Program-made: the position numbers and the translations under genes
Part shown: in pieces, positions 34,476-47,697 of the stretch
Layout: every line of letters starts with the position of its first letter
Numbering within the stretch: the stretch's first letter is position 1
Source of the DNA: Apostichopus japonicus
Lineage: Eukaryota > Echinodermata > Holothuroidea > Aspidochirotida > Stichopodidae
Direction of reading: 5' to 3'
NCBI RefSeq assembly: GCF_037975245.1
Contig: NC_092569.1
Coordinates: 95,001 to 159,000 of the forward strand
DNA length: 64,000 nt
The notes under the pieces: generated by a model
What the model was told of the DNA's origin: nothing
The model's database searches: none
What the model saw: the letters and a program-made list of their open reading frames with translations, nothing else

Positions 34476-35090
34476 TCATTAACTTATCTTATGACCAAAA
34501 AGTCAAAAATTTGAAATCAGCTTATATCCTGAGTAATTTCAACTAGTTTGGAAATTGCGCATGCACTGATAATCTTTAATAGGAAGTGACGTATTCAGTT
34601 TACTAACGGAAGTGGTTACTGTCTTTCTTGCAAAATGACTGATATCTCAAACGATATATATTGATTGCAACTTGTATGGATATGAGTATTGAGAAGAAAT
34701 GTCCATAATGACAGTGATAGAGAATGTGACAGTTTATTGAAGAGAAAAGAGTTACATCTTACTTGGGCTTATACGTAGCGCTATATACCTCAATTAGTAC
34801 AAACAGAGCTGTGCAAGTCCGCGACGGCACTACATATTTGTTATGATGAAAAGTAAGTCTTTAGCTAGTTTAGTGTAAACTACTGAAGGAGGGGAGGGGT
34901 GAGGGGTGCCCGGACAACTGTTAAAGTTCCGCCACTGTAAATGTGGGTTAGGATGTTCTCGAAGTTTGGATGTTGGCAAGTGCAAAGAATTTTCGTTTAA
35001 CTAGAATTTCGCTCTTTTTTAATTACCAACAATCATAAGATCTCTTTTAATGGAGAGCATAACTTAACACAAATGGAAAGAAAGCGACTG
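34476..35090. other. upstream DNA, nothing recognised
   Basis: Non-coding sequence 5' of the SRCR-WSC-sushi gene, presumably including its promoter. No clear motif is visible. Confidence 0.4.
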
Positions 35091-35098
35091 ACAAGTTT

Positions 35099-35278
35099 TC
35101 AATTACTGTTGAGGGTACTACTGTTGAGGGTATTACTGTTGAGGGTATTCTCAATTAATGTTGAGGGTATTACTGTTGAGGGTATTACTGTTGAGGGTAT
35201 TACTGTTGAGAATATTACTGTTGAGGATATTACTGTTGAGGGCATTACTGTTGAGGATATTCTCAATTACTGTTGAGG
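35099..35278. repeat. 15-bp minisatellite
   Basis: About eleven copies of TATTACTGTTGAGGG, with two TTCTCAAT interruptions. The open frame across it is a repeat artefact. Confidence 0.93.
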
Positions 35279-35775
35279 GAAGAGGTGCGCGAGGGTAACA
35301 AGTCACAACAAGTTACAACAGTTAACAACAGTTAAAAACTCCCTGGTCACAGTAAGTTTCTTTCCGACCTCACATCATATTTGAAATCAAGATCAGACAT
35401 ATATCAAAATAAAACACTTTCCCTTGTAATGGATAGTGACTCTGAAGGATCTCCCCCCCCCCCTCTCCACAAGAAACAGTCCCACCCCCTACAAGCCTTC
35501 TTTCTCTCTGTCTTCATTTCTGTTTTTCTGTCTGTCCAGGAAATAAACTATTTATGGAGGTTTCTATTTAGAGAGGAAGAATGATATATTGTCTTTATTG
35601 AGCGCGATCCCTCTCTACAACGGAAAGCTTGCTGTAGGGTAGAAAAGCCTTGTATATACGGATTTCATTCAAATGAAAATGTTACGACTGAAAGTTTTTT
35701 TTCGCTAAAAAACTACTAGTAAATGGATCACATTCACGCACTTTGGTGGGAGTTCGTAGCCCATGAGTTATGTGC

Positions 35776-35965
35776 AGTGGCATCGCCAGCCATTGCAATC
35801 TGGGAGGGGGGCGCAGCACTTAATTAGGGGGCACAATGTTTATTTGTGAATGCCGTCCTGTGGGAGGGGGTGTCCCCCTCCCCTTTGAGAAATTTTTGAT
35901 TAATTGAGGGTCCTTATAGATGCAATCTGGTGCTATATTTTGCAACATGAAGTAACTTTCTGTAC
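35776..35965. mobile_element. solo hAT-like end
   Basis: CAGTGGCATCGCCAGCC opens a segment with the same GGGGGTGTCCCCC block and GATGCAATCTGGTGC motif as the MITEs at 23095 and 41959. No matching right end or duplication was found. Confidence 0.5.
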
Positions 35966-36461
35966 AAGAATATGTTATATTATGTCAATACTGAGTTGTT
36001 GGAGTCGAAGACTTGTATTTTTCTTTTAAACTATGAGCTTAAAATTCCCACAAACATTCCGAATTGAAGCATTATTTTAAATAGCATAATCATCTCTTAC
36101 TCGTGATGTCAAAAGTGACTAAACAGAGAAGTGATACATTTAGATCCACCGCAAAGCATAGCAAGCTTGTACAACTTCCGCTTGCTTGGTGTTACTCACT
36201 TCCTGCTTTTGAATCAACACCAGTACAGTGCAGAATACTCCTCGAGATATTAAAAGCAGTTTTTAACTAGAAGCATATGGTTGCATGTGCTAAGCAACAT
36301 CTCCGTCACGCAAATAACCTTCACTGAATGCAAAAATGGCTGTTACTTCACGTATTGTGTAATACACTTTGTACTGTAGACACTGGCCTAACAACTTTTG
36401 AGTCAGCCTAACGAAAACAGCAAAATTGTGCCAAATGAAACTCCATCAATTTTGTAGCACA

Positions 36462-36462
<1 letters not shown>

Positions 36463-36539
<77 letters not shown>

Positions 36540-36541
36540 TA

Positions 36542-36602
<61 letters not shown>

Positions 36603-36620
36603 ATATATATATATATATAC
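36463..36620. repeat. long TA microsatellite
   Basis: About 158 bases of TA repeats with rare CATA or CTATA variants. Confidence 0.97.
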
Positions 36621-38855
36621 ACTAAAATACATGAATATTCTGAAGGGAAGTGTGGCTATTTGCGTAGCTCCATCTAAATCTGGAGAGAAGTGAACGTTTT
36701 AAGCTCTGTATATAGGGATACTATGCCATGTCAAAGGCAAGAATTGATTCTAGTCGTGTAAATATTGGAGTGGCGATAGACATTGGAAAGGTAGAAAACA
36801 GGGATGATGACCTTTCCACCTTGCTCGGTATCAAGAAAAAGCATATAATATAGGCATTCATCGGTTATTACATGCCAATAACATACAATCATTTTCCGTG
36901 TTATTACCCTTCCGAATTAGTTATAATTATTGGGGAAGTCGTTACAATATTAATGATAATAATAACATAATTTGCTGCTTTTTTTCTGCCAATTTTGAAT
37001 TTTCACAAAAAGTTTGGGTTGGGGGCTGCAGCCCCCCCCCCCCCTACACCTATGCCCATGATGGCCTTTAAGGTGTGAGATATCCGAGCAATGGGGTGTC
37101 CCCAAAATATAAAAGTTAATATAACAACCGTAATAACTGTCTCATTACCAGCAAATCTTTGCTTTTTTATTGATACTATATCATTTGTTGAAACACCTCC
37201 ACTCCCTACCCTACCACTCCCCTCTGTACCAGGACCCCATGCACCTTAGAACCTTCATCGTACTTAACTTCCCAAAGTCTGGTGCAAAGTTCACCAGATA
37301 GCATAACAAATGTTTTGTATTGCTTCCCTCGCTCAACTGTCAGCATTAATTCCCTGGAACATATTGATCTTGTGATGCTCTGTACGTGTATTCCGTTAAA
37401 TAAATCCCAGTATTTGAATTTTTACACAAAATCTGGCAAGTTTAAATGACAAAGTTGATGAAAATGTGCCAAGACGAGGAGCTAATCTGGACACCATCCC
37501 CACTCACCTGAGCTATCACTCATTCGTTCTAACACCATTTTAAATTGATATTAGTTGTTATTGCTGTGAAAATATTTCAACTTAATTGCTCTGATGAAAC
37601 ACGTATTCATATAATAAATGAAATTAGACGCATTATACATCACTCTTGTGTAGTTGTCCACTTTTATTGCACCTTCTACATTGTACAACCAACCTTTTCT
37701 TCAATCTAGATATTAACCCTTTCATTAACACACTGTACACGGTACATAGGCAGTGACGTCGGCAATTGGGATGGGAGGTGGAATGAGGGACACGCCCCCC
37801 CAGAAATGTTTTGTGCCCCCTATATATAACATGTTTAAATAAAGATATGTTGCCCTCTACGGACTGTAATTTGCTTACGCCAAACTCAAAAATGCTGCTG
37901 ATTTGAAACTGATATAAGTTCTAGGAAACATTGAAACAAAAAGTTCATAGAACTTTGACCCTTACAGCCCACCAGTGGTCCTATGGTGGACCTGAGACAC
38001 CAACGACAGTACCTGCATTCTTTGCCCCCCCCCCAACCAATGTCACTCCTAGTGTTGATGTTCCTCCACCTCTAAATGTCTGGCGAGGTCACTGCTTACA
38101 TGGGATAACTCACAGAAAAGACTACAAAATTAAAGGTGCCTTCTTCAACCAGTATTACTATCAAACTATTTACAAGGCAAATTGCAATAACTATACATAA
38201 TAAATATAAGTGAATGGCATGAATTGTGGCTAAAACAAGGTAAGTGTTGTTATGGTTATTGAAATGTTTGCAAAATACAAATACTGTAGCTTTAAACACA
38301 GACACACCCTTTGGCTTGTCCCTACATGCCAAAAACTTAACATGGTAAAATATATTTCTTATAAAGATTTTAAGTTAAAAAATATTAAATTGTATTATGT
38401 GACAAGATTGTGTTAGGTGCAATTGTGTATTGCAATTACTTAAAGGTCTACAAAAGCTAACAATTTGTTTTATTGCATAGCTGATAAGTTCATCCTATAT
38501 ATAATGAACTTGATGATTTCTGTTCCGTTACAACAAACTACATTAAAAAAGGTGCAATTGTAGGAAGGAATTAGCCTATAGTAGTCAATAAGAGTAACCA
38601 ATTCTAACATTAATATTATATGCAAATTTCAGCTATAGGCACATGTCCTTATCAGTTATGAGAGGGTTAAACCGTGTTGGTTACATGTTGCTTCTTAAGT
38701 TATGAAAATTGACAAACATTCCTGAAGTTCTCTTCACCAGATGTGAAAATATTGCTAAAAGCAAGGATACTAAATTTGTTCCAGTCTAATTTGTTACTAA
38801 ACACAAGCCAGCGAGTAAACAAAAAAAACGTATTTGTACTAGCGTGTAACAGTAT
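36621..38855. other. intergenic DNA, no gene seen
   Basis: Contains a G/C-rich partial element end near 37017-37060 and a weak inverted pair at 37742-38053 (AGTGAC ends). No coding exon was recognised. Confidence 0.5.
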
Positions 38856-38856
38856 T

Positions 38857-41338
38857 CTGAACAATCAACTCAATATTTACCTCTATACTGGTTTCCCATT
38901 AACATAACTTATACACATCCCACAATCAACTCAGTATTTACCTCTATACTGGTTACCCATTAACAAAACTTATAAACATCCCACAATCAACTCAGTATTT
39001 ACACCTCTATACTGGTTACCCATTAACAAAACTTATAAACATCCAACAATCAACTCAGTATTTACCTCTATACTGGTTACCCATTAACAACACTTATAAA
39101 CATCCAACAATCAACTCAGTATTTACACCTCTATACTGGTTACCCATTAACAAAACTTATAAACATCCAACAATCAACTCAGTATTTACCTCTATACTGG
39201 TTACCCATTAACAACACTTATAAACATCCCACAATCAACTCAGTATTTACACCTCTATACTGGTTACCCATTAACAACACTTATAAACATCCAACAATCA
39301 ACTCAGTATTTACACCTCTATACTGGTTACCCATTAACAAAACTTATAAACATCCCACAATCAACTCAGTATTTACCTCTATACTGGTTACCCATTAACA
39401 AAACTTATAAACATCCAACAATCAACTCAGTATTTACCTCTATACTGGTTACCCATTAACAACACTTATAAACATCCCACAATCAACTCAGTATTTACAC
39501 CTCTATACTGGTTACCCATTAACAACACTTATAAACATCCCACAATCAACTCAGTATTTACACCTCTATACTGGTTACCCATTAACAAAACTTATAAACA
39601 TCCAACAATCAACTCAGTATTTACACCTCTATACTGGTTACCCATTAACAACACTTATAAACATCCAACAATCAACTCAGTATTTACCTCTATACTGGTT
39701 ACCCATTAACAAAACTTATAAACATCCAACAATCAACTCAGTATTTACCTCTATACTGGTTACCCATTAACAACACTTATAAACATCCAACAATCAACTC
39801 AGTATTTACACCTCTATACTGGTTACCCATTAACAAAACTTATAAACATCCAACAATCAACTCAGTATTTACCTCTATACTGGTTACCCATTAACAAAAC
39901 TTATAAACATCCAACAATCAACTCAGTATTTACACCTCTATACTGGTTACCCATTAACAACACTTATAAACATCCAACAATCAACTCAGTATTTACACCT
40001 CTATACTGGTTACCCATTAACAAAACTTATAAACATCCAACAATCAACTCAGTATTTACACCTCTATACTGGTTACCCATTAACAACACTTATAAACATC
40101 CAACAATCAACTCAGTATTTACCTCTATACTGGTTACCCATTAACAACACTTATAAACATCCCACAATCAACTCAGTATTTACACCTCTATACTGGTTAC
40201 CCATTAACAAAACTTATAAACATCCAACAATCAACTCAGTATTTACACCTCTATACTGGTTTCCCATTAACAAAACTTATAAACATCCGACAATCAACTC
40301 AGTATTTACCTCTATACTGGTTACCCATTAACAAAACTTATAAACATCCAACAATCAACTCAGTATTTACACCTCTATACTGGTTACCCATTAACAACAC
40401 TTATAAACATCCAACAATCAACTCAGTATTTACCTCTATACTGGTTACCCATTAACAAAACTTATAATCATCCAACAATCAACTCAGTATTTACCTCTAT
40501 ACTGGTTACCCATTAACAACACTTATAAACATCCAACAATCAACTCAGTATTTACACCTCTATACTGGTTACCCATTAACAAAACTTACAGTATAAACAT
40601 CCAACAATCAACTCAGTATTTACCTCTATACTGGTTACCCATTAACAAAACTTATAAACATCCCACAATCAACTCAGTATTTACACCTCTATACTGGTTA
40701 CCCATTAACAACACTTATAAACATCCAACAATCAACTCAGTATTTACCTCTATACTGGTTACCCATTAACAAAACTTACAGTATAAACATCCAACAATCA
40801 ACTCAGTATTTACCTCTATACTGGTTACCCATTAACAAAACTTATAAACATCCCACAATCAACTCAGTATTTACACCTCTATACTGGTTACCCATTAACA
40901 ACACTTATAAACATCCAACAATCAACTCAGTATTTACCTCTATACTGGTTACCCATTAACAAAACTTACAGTATAAACATCCAACAATCAACTCAGTATT
41001 TACCTCTATACTGGTTACCCATTAACAAAACTTATAAACATCCCACAATCAACTCAGTATTTACACCTCTATACTGGTTACCCATTAACAACACTTATAA
41101 ACATCCCACAATCAACTCAGTATTTACACCTCTATACTGGTTACCCATTAACAACACTTATAAACATCCCACAATCAACTCAGTATTTACACCTCTATAC
41201 TGGTTACCCATTAACAAAACTTATAAACATCCAACAATCAACTCAGTATTTACACCTCTATACTGGTTACCCATTAACAAAACTTATAAACATCCCACAA
41301 TCAACTCAGTATTTACACCTCTATACTGGTTATCCATA
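38857..41338. repeat. satellite, unit 61 or 63 bp, about 40 copies
   Basis: Units alternate irregularly between ACCTCTATACTGG and ACACCTCTATACTGG forms, which explains the 61 and 63 bp lengths. CCCACAATC/CCAACAATC and AACAAAAC/AACAACAC variants are mixed along the array. Divergent units at both edges and near identity inside suggest recent homogenisation. Confidence 0.97.
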
Positions 41339-41342
41339 AATA

Positions 41343-41510
41343 AGGGGTTAATCAACGGTCTAGCGTGCGTTACTCACAGGATTAATGCACGATCGGGGGA
41401 TAATGCAAGCGATGCACGAGGGCAGAGCCGGAGTGCATCCAGCGATAGCATTAACACCCGGAGTGCATTAATCATGTGAGTAACGCATGCTAGACCGTTG
41501 ATTAACCCTG
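41343..41510. mobile_element. 168-bp palindromic MITE-like element
   Basis: Arms of about 45 bases starting GGGTTAATCAACGGTCTAGC are repeated in reverse at the right, with few mismatches, around a central part of about 75 bases. It abuts the end of the 61/63-bp array. Part of the arm (GTGCGTTACTCACAGGATTA) recurs at 42656. Confidence 0.7.
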
Positions 41511-41958
41511 TTCATTCATACACTACCATTTGTGTGGGGGAAATACCATAAAACAAAACATTTTTGGTTACATATAACCAAAGATTTATTAACGTTATGC
41601 CCCGTAAGTCGAATTAACGATTAACAACCAGCATAACAATGTACATGTGCAATTATAAAGTAATGCTGAACGATAGTGAATAATTATAGAGGAAACATTT
41701 TTGAAAGGCTGTGATTCATAAAAGATGAACCATAATAACATTTTAACTAATGTTTGGCAATATTGCGGCCATAAAACTATTTTTGAAAGGTCTCAATAAC
41801 AAGGAACTACAAACAATTACTAGTTGGCTTCATCATATCAATACCCTACAGCTTCTGGTTCCCATAGCAACCATTCTAGGGACAAACATGTACGTATGGT
41901 ATACAGTCATACGATAACATAGTAGGCCTTGTATTGAACACGTATGGTACGTACCGTA

Positions 41959-42591
41959 CAGGGGCGTAGCGAAGGTTTTTTTGTTGGGGGGTGTGGAGAA
42001 TTTGATTTGCCGATGGATCTGAAAGTGGTGACTGAAATGGGGGAGGGGTCTAAGGGGAGGGGGTCTACCCCTCCCCTTTGGCAATTTTTTAGTTTTGAAA
42101 CGTCCTTAGATGCAATCTGGTGCATATTTTAAGTCAAATATGATTTTCCGACGGATCTGGAAGTGGTGACTGAAATGGGGGAGGGGTCTAAGGGGAGGGG
42201 GTGTCCCCCTCCCCTTTGGAAAATTTTTAGTTTTGAAACGTCCTTAGATGCAATCTGGTGCATATCTTAAGTAAAATTTGATTTGCCGACGGATCTGGAA
42301 GTGGTGACTGAAATGGGGGAGGGGTCTAAGGGTATAGGGGGTCTACCCCTCCCCTTTGGAAAATTTTTAGTTTTGAAACGTCCTTAGATGCAATCTGGTG
42401 CATATTTTAAGTCAAATTTGGCACGGAAGAAGCTCCCGTTCTCCTTTTCTCTATTCAGCTTTCCTTCTTTCTTCCCCTTCCGCTCTCTTCACCTTTTCTC
42501 CTTTTGCCGACAGACCCAAAATTTGCCGACAGCGACCAAATTATTGGGGGGGTGTGACACCCCCCCACACCCCCCGCTCGCTACGCCCCTG
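41959..42591. mobile_element. hAT element with three internal 138-bp repeats (633 bp)
   Basis: Perfect 14-bp ends CAGGGGCGTAGCGA and complement, with exact duplication GTACCGTA at 41951-41958 and 42592-42599. Internal units start at 42004, 42142 and 42280; each carries a GGGGAGGGGG/CCCCTCCCC hairpin block and GATGCAATCTGGTGC. No coding capacity. Confidence 0.93.
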
Positions 42592-42599
42592 GTACCGTA

Positions 42600-43012
42600 C
42601 CTACAAAACATGGTAACATGGTAACAATTGTATTCATCCGCCGGTAATTTTACCGTGCGTTACTCACAGGATTAATCACGGTCAGCTGACCTGAATGGAC
42701 CAATAGGATTTAGGAATCTTTACTAAGTATGAACGAACAAAAATTATAAACATCCTTGTGGGTACAAATATTTGACTGCATCTTATAAGCAAGATATTTA
42801 ACTTCTAATTTCATGATTCCTGGAACTAGAGTTTGGTGGGCTGAAGTGACTGAATGTGTCTTCAGGTACCATTAGTATTTTTAACAATTGGTAATTAGTA
42901 TTACCAGACTGCAGTTATTCTCAAACTGTTGGAGAGTCACACATAACAACATAAATGAATCATGAAGTGTGGAGACTGCATGAAAACCTACAGAATTGTA
43001 ACTTATTTACAA
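42600..43012. other. intergenic, contains a partial palindromic-element arm
   Basis: At 42653-42686 lies ACCGTGCGTTACTCACAGG and onward, matching one arm of the element at 41343-41510. Nothing else is recognised. Confidence 0.45.
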
Positions 43013-43013
43013 T

Positions 43014-44447
43014 AGTAAATACTACCATATCATTGTAGTACTACCATAGTAGTATCATTGTAGTACTATCATACTACCATATCACTGTAGTACTATCATA
43101 GTAGTATCATTGTAGTACTATCATACTACTCTATCATTGTAGTAGTATCATTGTAGTACCATCATACTACCATATCATTGTAGTAATACCATAGTAGTAT
43201 CATTGTAGTACCATCATACTACCATATCACTGTAGTACTATCATAGTAGTATCATTGTAGTACTATCATACTACTCTATCATTGTAGTACTACCATAGTA
43301 GTATCATTGTAGTACCATCATATTACTATATCACTGTAGTACTATCATAGTAGTATCATTGTAGTACTACCATAGTAGTATCATTGTAGTTCTATCATAC
43401 TACTCTATCATTGTGGTACTATCATAGTAGTATCATTGTAGTACTATCATACTACCATATCATTGTAGTACTATCATAGTAGTATCATTGTAGTACCATC
43501 ATACTACCATATCATTGTGGTACTACCATAGTAGTATCATTGTAGTACTATCATACTACTCTATCATTGTAGTAGTATCATTGTAGTATCATCATACTAC
43601 CATATCATTGTAGTAATACCATAGTAGTATCATTGTAGTACCATCATACTACCATATCACTGTAGTACTATCATAGTAGTATCATTGTAGTACCATCATA
43701 TTACCATATCACTGTAGTACTATCATAGTAGTATCATTGTAGTACTATCATACTACTCTATCATTGTGGTACTACCATAGTAGTATCATTGTAGTACTAT
43801 CATACTACCATATCATTGTAGTACTACCATAGTAGTATCATTGTAGTACCATCATACTACCATATCACTGTAGTACTATCATAGTAGTATCATTGTAGTA
43901 CTATCATACTACCATATCACTGTAGTACTATCATAGTAGTATCATTGTAGTACCATCATATTACCATATCACTGTAGTACTATCATAGTAGTATCATTGT
44001 AGTACTATCATACTACTCTATCATTGTGGTACTACCATAGTAGTATCATTGTAGTACTATCATACTACCATATCATTGTAGTACTACCATAGTAGTATCA
44101 TTGTAGTACCATCATACTACCATATCACTGTAGTACTATCATAGTAGTATCATTGTAGTACCATCATATTACCATATCACTGTAGTACTATCATAGTAGT
44201 ATCATTGTAGTACTATCATACTACTCTATCATTGTGGTCCTATCATAGTAGTATCATTGTAGTACTATCATACTACCATATCATTGTAGTACTACCATAG
44301 TAGTATCATTGTAGTACCATCATACTACCATATCACTGTAGTACTATCATAGTAGTATCATTGTAGTACTATCATACTACCATATCACTGTAGTACTATC
44401 ATAGTAGTATCATTGTAGTACTATCATACTACCATATCATTGTAGTA
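43014..44447. repeat. satellite, unit about 52 bp (two half-units)
   Basis: Half-units of about 25 and 27 bases, TATCATTGTAGTACTA and TATCATTGTAGTACCA types, alternate with CATAGTAG and CATACTACCA joints. Because the halves are partly complementary (CATAGTAG/CTACTATG), each unit can form small hairpins. A few units miss a half. Confidence 0.95.
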
Positions 44448-44897
44448 AATGTGAAAACAAATAAAGTACTACATACAAGTCATTGCATATTTTCCACATT
44501 TGTGACTTCTTCTGGTGTGATCCAAGGAGTCATGAACCATTGACCAACCTGCTTGTGGCAACTTATCCACACAGATAGGTTTCTGACTGACTTACATCAC
44601 TCAACTTGAGTCAGTAAATTGTTTGTTAGTGACCCATATAGACCTAAACATAAACTTCTTAAAACCCTTAGAGACATTGATGGTAGGAGTATGTGTACAT
44701 AGCGAACCTAAACATAAAGTAAACCTTTTAAAACCCTTTGCAACATTGAAAACTTGCCTGATGGTAGGAGTATGTATACATAGCCAAACCACACATAACA
44801 GAACCACCTTTGATAGGAAGCCTTGACTTAGAAAAGTACATTGCAGATAATGTAAGAAACTAGAACACATTGGGGTAGATGTACACAATTAAGTGCT

Positions 44898-47697
44898 TGG
44901 TTTCAGACAATGAGGTTTCATTTGGTATAGTTCTTAATATGAAGTCGATGAGTCTAGCCTATCTACTTCCTCTCAAAGCATAACTTGTAGGTTTCAGACA
45001 ATGAGGTTTTTTTCTAGGTATAGTTCTTATTATGCAGTTGATGAGTCTGTTTATCTACTTCCTCTCAAAGCATAACTTGTAGGTTTCAGACAATGAGGTT
45101 TCTTTTGGTATAGTTCTTATTATGCAGTTGATGAGTCTGTTTATCTACTTCCTCTCAAAGCATAACTTGTAGGTTTCAGACAATGAGGTTTCTTTTGGTA
45201 TAGTTCTTATTATGCAGTTGATGAGTCCGTCTATCTACTTCCTCTCAAAGCATAACTTGTAAACTTCATGCAGACAATGAGGTTTCTAGGTATAGTTCTT
45301 ATTATGCAGTTGATGAGTCTGTTTATCTACTTTCTCTCAAAGCATAACTTATAGGTTTCAGACAATGAGGTTTCTTTTGGTATAGTTCTTATTATGCAGT
45401 TGATGAGTCTGTTTATCTACTTCCTCTCAAAGCATAACTTGTAGGCTTCATGCAGACAATGAGGTTTCTAGTTATAGTTCTTATTATGCAGTTGATGAGT
45501 CTGTCTATCTACTTCCTCTCAAAGCATAACTTGTAGGTTTCAGACAATGAGGTTTCTTTGGTATAGTTCTTATTATGCAGTTGATGAGTCTGTCTATCTA
45601 CTTTCTCTCAAAGCATAACTTATAGGTTTCAGACAATGAGGTTTCTTTTGGTATAGTTCTTATTATGCAGTTGATGAGTCTGTTTATCTACTTCCTCTCA
45701 AAGCATAACTTGTAGGCTTCATGCAGACAATGAGGTTTCTAGTTATAGTTCTTATTATGCAGTTGATGAGTCTGTCTATCTACTTCCTCTCAAAGCATAA
45801 CTTGTAGGTTTCAGATAATGAGGTTTCTTTGGTATAGTTCTTATTATGCAGTCGATGAGTCTTACTATCTACTTCCTCTCAAAGCATAACTTGTAGGTTT
45901 CAGACAATGAGGTTTCTTTTGGTATAGTTCTTATTATGCAGTTGATGAGTCTATCTACTTCCTTTCAAAGTATAACTTGTAGGCTTCATGCAGACAATAA
46001 GGTATCTAGGTATATTCTTATTATGCAGTTGATGAGTCTGTTTATCTACTTCCTCTCAAAGCATAACTTGTAGGTTTCAGACAATGAGGTTTCTTTTGGT
46101 ATAGTTCTTATTATGCAGTTGATGAGTCTATCTACTTCCTTTCAAAGTATAACTTGTAGGCTTCATGCAGACAATAAGGTATCTAGGTATATTCTTATTA
46201 TGCAGTTGATGAGTCTGTTTATCTACTTCCTTTCAAAGTATAACTTGTAGGTTTCAGACAATGAGGTTTCTTTTGGTATAGTTCTTATTATGCAGTTGAT
46301 GAGTCTGTCTATCTACTTCCTCTCAAAGCATAACTTGTAGGCTTCATGCAGACAATAAGGTATCTAGGTATATTCTTATTATGCAGTTGATGAGTCTGTT
46401 TATCTACTTCCTCTCAAAGCATAACTTGTAGGTTTCAGACGATGACGTTTCTTTTGGTATAGTTCTTATTATGCAGTTGATGAGTCTGTCTATCTACTTC
46501 CTCTCAAAGCATAACTTGTAGGCTTCATGCAGACAATAAGGTTTCTAGTTATAGTTCTTATTATGCAGTTGATGAGTCTGTCTATCTACTTCCTCTCAAA
46601 GCATAACTTGTAGGCTTCATGCAGACAATGAGGTTTCTTTTGGTATAGTTCTTAATATGCAGTTGATGAGTCTGTCTATCTACTTCCTCTCAAAGCATAA
46701 CTTGTAGGTTTCAGACCATGAGGTTTCTAGGTATAGTTCTTATTATGCAGTTGATGAGTCTGTCTATCTACTTCCTCTCAAAGCATAACTTGTAGGCTTC
46801 AGACAATGAGGTTTCTTGGTATAGTTCTTATTATGCAGTTGATGAGTCTGTCTATCTACTTCCTCTCAAAGCATAACTTGTAGGTTTCAGACCATGAGGT
46901 TTCTAGGTATAGTTCTTATTATGCAGTTGATGAGTCTATCTACTTCCTCTCAAAGCATAACTTGTAGGCTTCATGCAGACAATGAGGTTTCTAGGTATAG
47001 TTCTTATTATGCAGTTGATGAGTCTGTCTATCTACTTCCTCTCAAAGCATAACTTGTAGGTTTCAGACAATGAGGTTTCTTTGGTATAGTTCTTATTATG
47101 CAGTCGATGAGTCTTTCTATCTACTTCCTCTCAAAGCATAACTTGTAGGCTTCATGCAGACAATGAGGTTTCTTTTGGTATAGTTCTTATTATGCAGTTG
47201 ATGAGTCTGTTTATCTACTTCCTCTCAAAGCATAACTTGTAGGTTTCAGACATTGAGTTTTCTTGGTATAGTTCTTATTATGCAGTTGATGAGTCTGTCT
47301 ATCTACTTCCTTTCAAAGCATAACTTGTAGGTTTCAGACAATGAAGTTTCTTTGGTATAGTTCTTATTATGCAGTTGATGAGTCTTTCTATCTACTTCCT
47401 CTAAAAGCATTACTTGTAGGCTTCATGCAGACAATGAGGTTTCTTTTGGTAAAGTTCTTATTATGCAGTTGATGAGTCTGTTTATCTACTTCCTCTCAAA
47501 GCATAACTTGTAGGTTTCAGACAATGAGGTTTCTTTTGGTATAGTTCTTATTATGCAGTTGATGAGTCTGTCTATCTACTTCCTCTCAAAGCATAACTTG
47601 TAGGCTTCATGCAGACAATGAGGTTTCTAGGTATAGTTCTTATTATGCAGTTGATGAGTCTGTTTATCTACTTCCTCTCAAAGCATAACTTGTAGGT
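44898..47697. repeat. satellite, unit about 90 bp, about 31 copies
   Basis: The unit runs from GGTTTCAGACAATGAGG through TTATTATGCAGTTGATGAG to CTCAAAGCATAACTTGTA. Two forms alternate: one with GGTTTCAGACAATG, the other with GGCTTCATGCAGACAATG. The array ends abruptly at a pyrimidine-rich tract near 47697. Confidence 0.96.

Noticed and set aside
36426..36677. Ile-Tyr repeat protein frame
   Set aside because: It translates a TA microsatellite.
37017..37060. G/C-rich terminal-repeat-like segment
   Set aside because: No partner end or duplication could be located.
37742..38053. MITE with CAGTGACGTCGG and AGTGACATTGG ends
   Set aside because: The inverted match is short and gapped and no 8-bp duplication is found.
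38857..47697. CRISPR-like arrays
   Set aside because: Units are contiguous with no unique spacers, and the DNA is animal nuclear. These are satellites.
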